NCBI GenBank assembly: GCA_022574315.1
Contig: JACZSH010000099.1
Span: 1-5,203 of the forward strand
Source: Chloroflexota bacterium
Lineage (GTDB): Bacteria; Chloroflexota; Dehalococcoidia; Dehalococcoidales; RBG-16-60-22
DNA length: 5,203 nucleotides
Direction: 5' to 3'
Below, in pieces: positions 4,094-5,203 of the stretch; the stretch's first letter is position 1; every line of letters begins with the position of its first letter. Made by a program: the position numbers and the translations under genes. The notes below the pieces were generated by a model that had not been told where the DNA came from, made no database searches, and worked only from the letters and a program-made list of their open reading frames with translations.

Positions 4094-5164
4094 ATGCTGG
4101 AAAGACTGGAAAGAATAGAAAAGCGGTATCAGGAACTGGACGAACAGATGGCAGTGCCCGGGATGGCCGCTGACCTGAAGCAGCTGCAGTCTCTGGCGCA
4201 GGAAAAAGCCGGTATTGGCGACCTGGTGACCAAGTACCGGGAATACAAAGCTACTGCCCGGTCCCTCGAAGAAACAAAGGCGATGCTGACTGACCGGACG
4301 GACGAGGAGATGGCGGTCCTGGTCAAACAGGAACTGGAGAACCTGGAGGCGCAGCTGGCCCGATTGCAGGAGGCACTGAAATTGGCCCTGCTGCCCAAGG
4401 ACCCCAATGATGAGAAGGATATTATCATGGAGATACGGGCGGGGACGGGTGGTGATGAAGCCGGGCTGTTTGCCGCTGACCTCTTCCGCATGTACAGTCG
4501 CTATGCGCAACTGAAAAACTGGGTGATAGACGTTATCAGCCTGAATGGGAGCGGTATCGGGGGATTCAAGGAAATTATTTTCGAAGTTAAAGGCAGAGGC
4601 GCTTTCAGTCGGCTAAAATACGAAAGAGGCGTCCACCGGGTGCAGCGGGTGCCAACCACCGAGTCTTCGGGTAGAATCCACACCTCCACGGCGACGGTAG
4701 CCGTCTTACCCAAGGCGGAAGAAGTGGACATAACCATAAGTCCTGAGGATATGAAAATGGATATCTTTCACGCCGGTGGCGCGGGCGGACAAAACGTGAA
4801 CAAGGTGGCTACGGCCGTCCGCCTTACCCATCTGCCCACGGGGATGGTGGTGGTCTGCCAGGACGAGCGCTCCCAATTGCAAAACAAGATAAAGGCGATA
4901 TCCGTGTTGCGCAGCCGTCTCCTGGATATGGAGCGGCGCCAGCAGGAAGAGAAGATAACCTCGGACAGGCGCTCCCAGATAGGCAGCGGCGACCGGGCGG
5001 AAAAAATAAGGACCTATAATTATCCCCAGGACCGTGTTTCCGACCATCGTATTAACCTGACCCTCCGGAACTTGTCACGTATCACGGAAGGAGACCTTGA
5101 CGAGCTTATCGATGCTGTCGCCACCAGCTATCAGGCGAAACAGCTAGAGGACCAGGTGGCGTGA
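4094..5164 (+). CDS. prfA: Peptide chain release factor 1 (RF1)
   Basis: RF1 enters the ribosomal A site at UAA or UAG codons and triggers hydrolysis of peptidyl-tRNA. The 356-residue product matches the usual RF1 length of about 355-360. Domain 1 (about 1-105) is helical and coiled-coil-like, and the region IIMEIRAGTGGDEAGLFAADLFRMY (110-134) begins the core. The codon-recognition segment GVHRVQRVPTTESSGRIHTS (179-198) carries P-T-T at 187-189. This fits the RF1 PxT tripeptide anticodon and not the SPF of RF2. The catalytic GGQ is at 231-233 in HAGGAGGQNVNK. Domain 4 follows through RTYNYPQDRVSDHRI to the end. ATG 4094 has a Shine-Dalgarno and promoter. The gene ends with TGA, which RF1 does not read, and overlaps the next gene by 4 nt (GTGA), indicating one transcript and coupled translation. 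Confidence 0.97.
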   Translation: MLERLERIEKRYQELDEQMAVPGMAADLKQLQSLAQEKAGIGDLVTKYREYKATARSLEETKAMLTDRTDEEMAVLVKQELENLEAQLARLQEALKLALLPKDPNDEKDIIMEIRAGTGGDEAGLFAADLFRMYSRYAQLKNWVIDVISLNGSGIGGFKEIIFEVKGRGAFSRLKYERGVHRVQRVPTTESSGRIHTSTATVAVLPKAEEVDITISPEDMKMDIFHAGGAGGQNVNKVATAVRLTHLPTGMVVVCQDERSQLQNKIKAISVLRSRLLDMERRQQEEKITSDRRSQIGSGDRAEKIRTYNYPQDRVSDHRINLTLRNLSRITEGDLDELIDAVATSYQAKQLEDQVA

Positions 5165-5203
5165 CCCGGCAGCAGGCCATGAGCCAGGCGCGAGAGATAT
5201 TTC
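5161..5203 (+). CDS. prmC: Probable prmC (RF glutamine methyltransferase), 5' fragment
   Basis: Only 14 codons are visible before the window ends. GTG 5161 overlaps the prfA stop in a GTGA arrangement and has GAGG (5147-5150) 10 nt upstream. The fragment reads MTRQQAMSQAREIF, compatible with the helical N-terminus of PrmC but too short for identification by itself. The assignment rests mainly on the common prfA-prmC gene order. PrmC methylates the glutamine of the RF1 GGQ motif, so coupling it to prfA makes sense. ATG 5179 in the same frame is an alternative start. Confidence 0.55.
   Translation, partial: MTRQQAMSQAREIF

Noticed and set aside
3989..4737. Minus-strand frames opposite prfA (3989-4510, 4129-4491, 4501-4737)
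   Set aside because: They are antisense to a strongly conserved gene, and the first also covers the divergent promoters. No family features.

Overview
The window looks like ordinary chromosomal housekeeping DNA from a moderately GC-rich bacterium. The L7/L12, RF1 and ComM/YifB sequences and the prfA-prmC overlap suggest a Chloroflexota member, perhaps Dehalococcoidia. That placement is an inference from protein character and was not searched. Nothing points to a mobile element, phage, CRISPR array, tRNA or rRNA.

Layout from left to right. (1) Positions 3-581 (+) hold the 3' part of an open frame that ends in a complete ribosomal protein L7/L12. Immediately upstream and in frame is a Lys/Glu/Ala/Pro-rich region with three 36-bp tandem repeats and a partial fourth, and the frame runs off the left edge. 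(2) Positions 582-796 are a trailer with two RNA hairpins. (3) A good sigma70-type promoter at 797-825 precedes a small two-helix membrane protein (864-1121, +). (4) Three minus-strand genes follow in coordinate order: a small lipoprotein of unknown function (1142-1627), a complete ComM/YifB AAA+ ATPase (1755-3275), and a six-helix membrane protein resembling a divergent PAP2 phosphatase (3332-3934). Each has its own recognisable promoter. (5) A divergent intergenic region (3958-4093) separates the PAP2-like gene from prfA (RF1, 4094-5164, +). prfA overlaps the start of a gene cut off by the right edge (5161-5203), most likely prmC, which methylates the RF1 GGQ glutamine.

The theme is translation (L7/L12 recruits elongation and release GTPases, RF1 terminates, PrmC modifies RF1) plus a DNA-processing ATPase and three membrane or envelope proteins of uncertain role. 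No new multi-gene system is evident. The most notable signals are small. One is the repeat-bearing N-terminal extension, or L10-L12 fusion, of L7/L12. Another is an 8-codon upstream ORF with its own Shine-Dalgarno inside a hairpin; its stop overlaps the SD-less start of the PAP2-like gene (ATGA), which suggests translational coupling. The third is that several predicted transcription starts fall at, or just before, the Shine-Dalgarno, which implies minimal 5' leaders.
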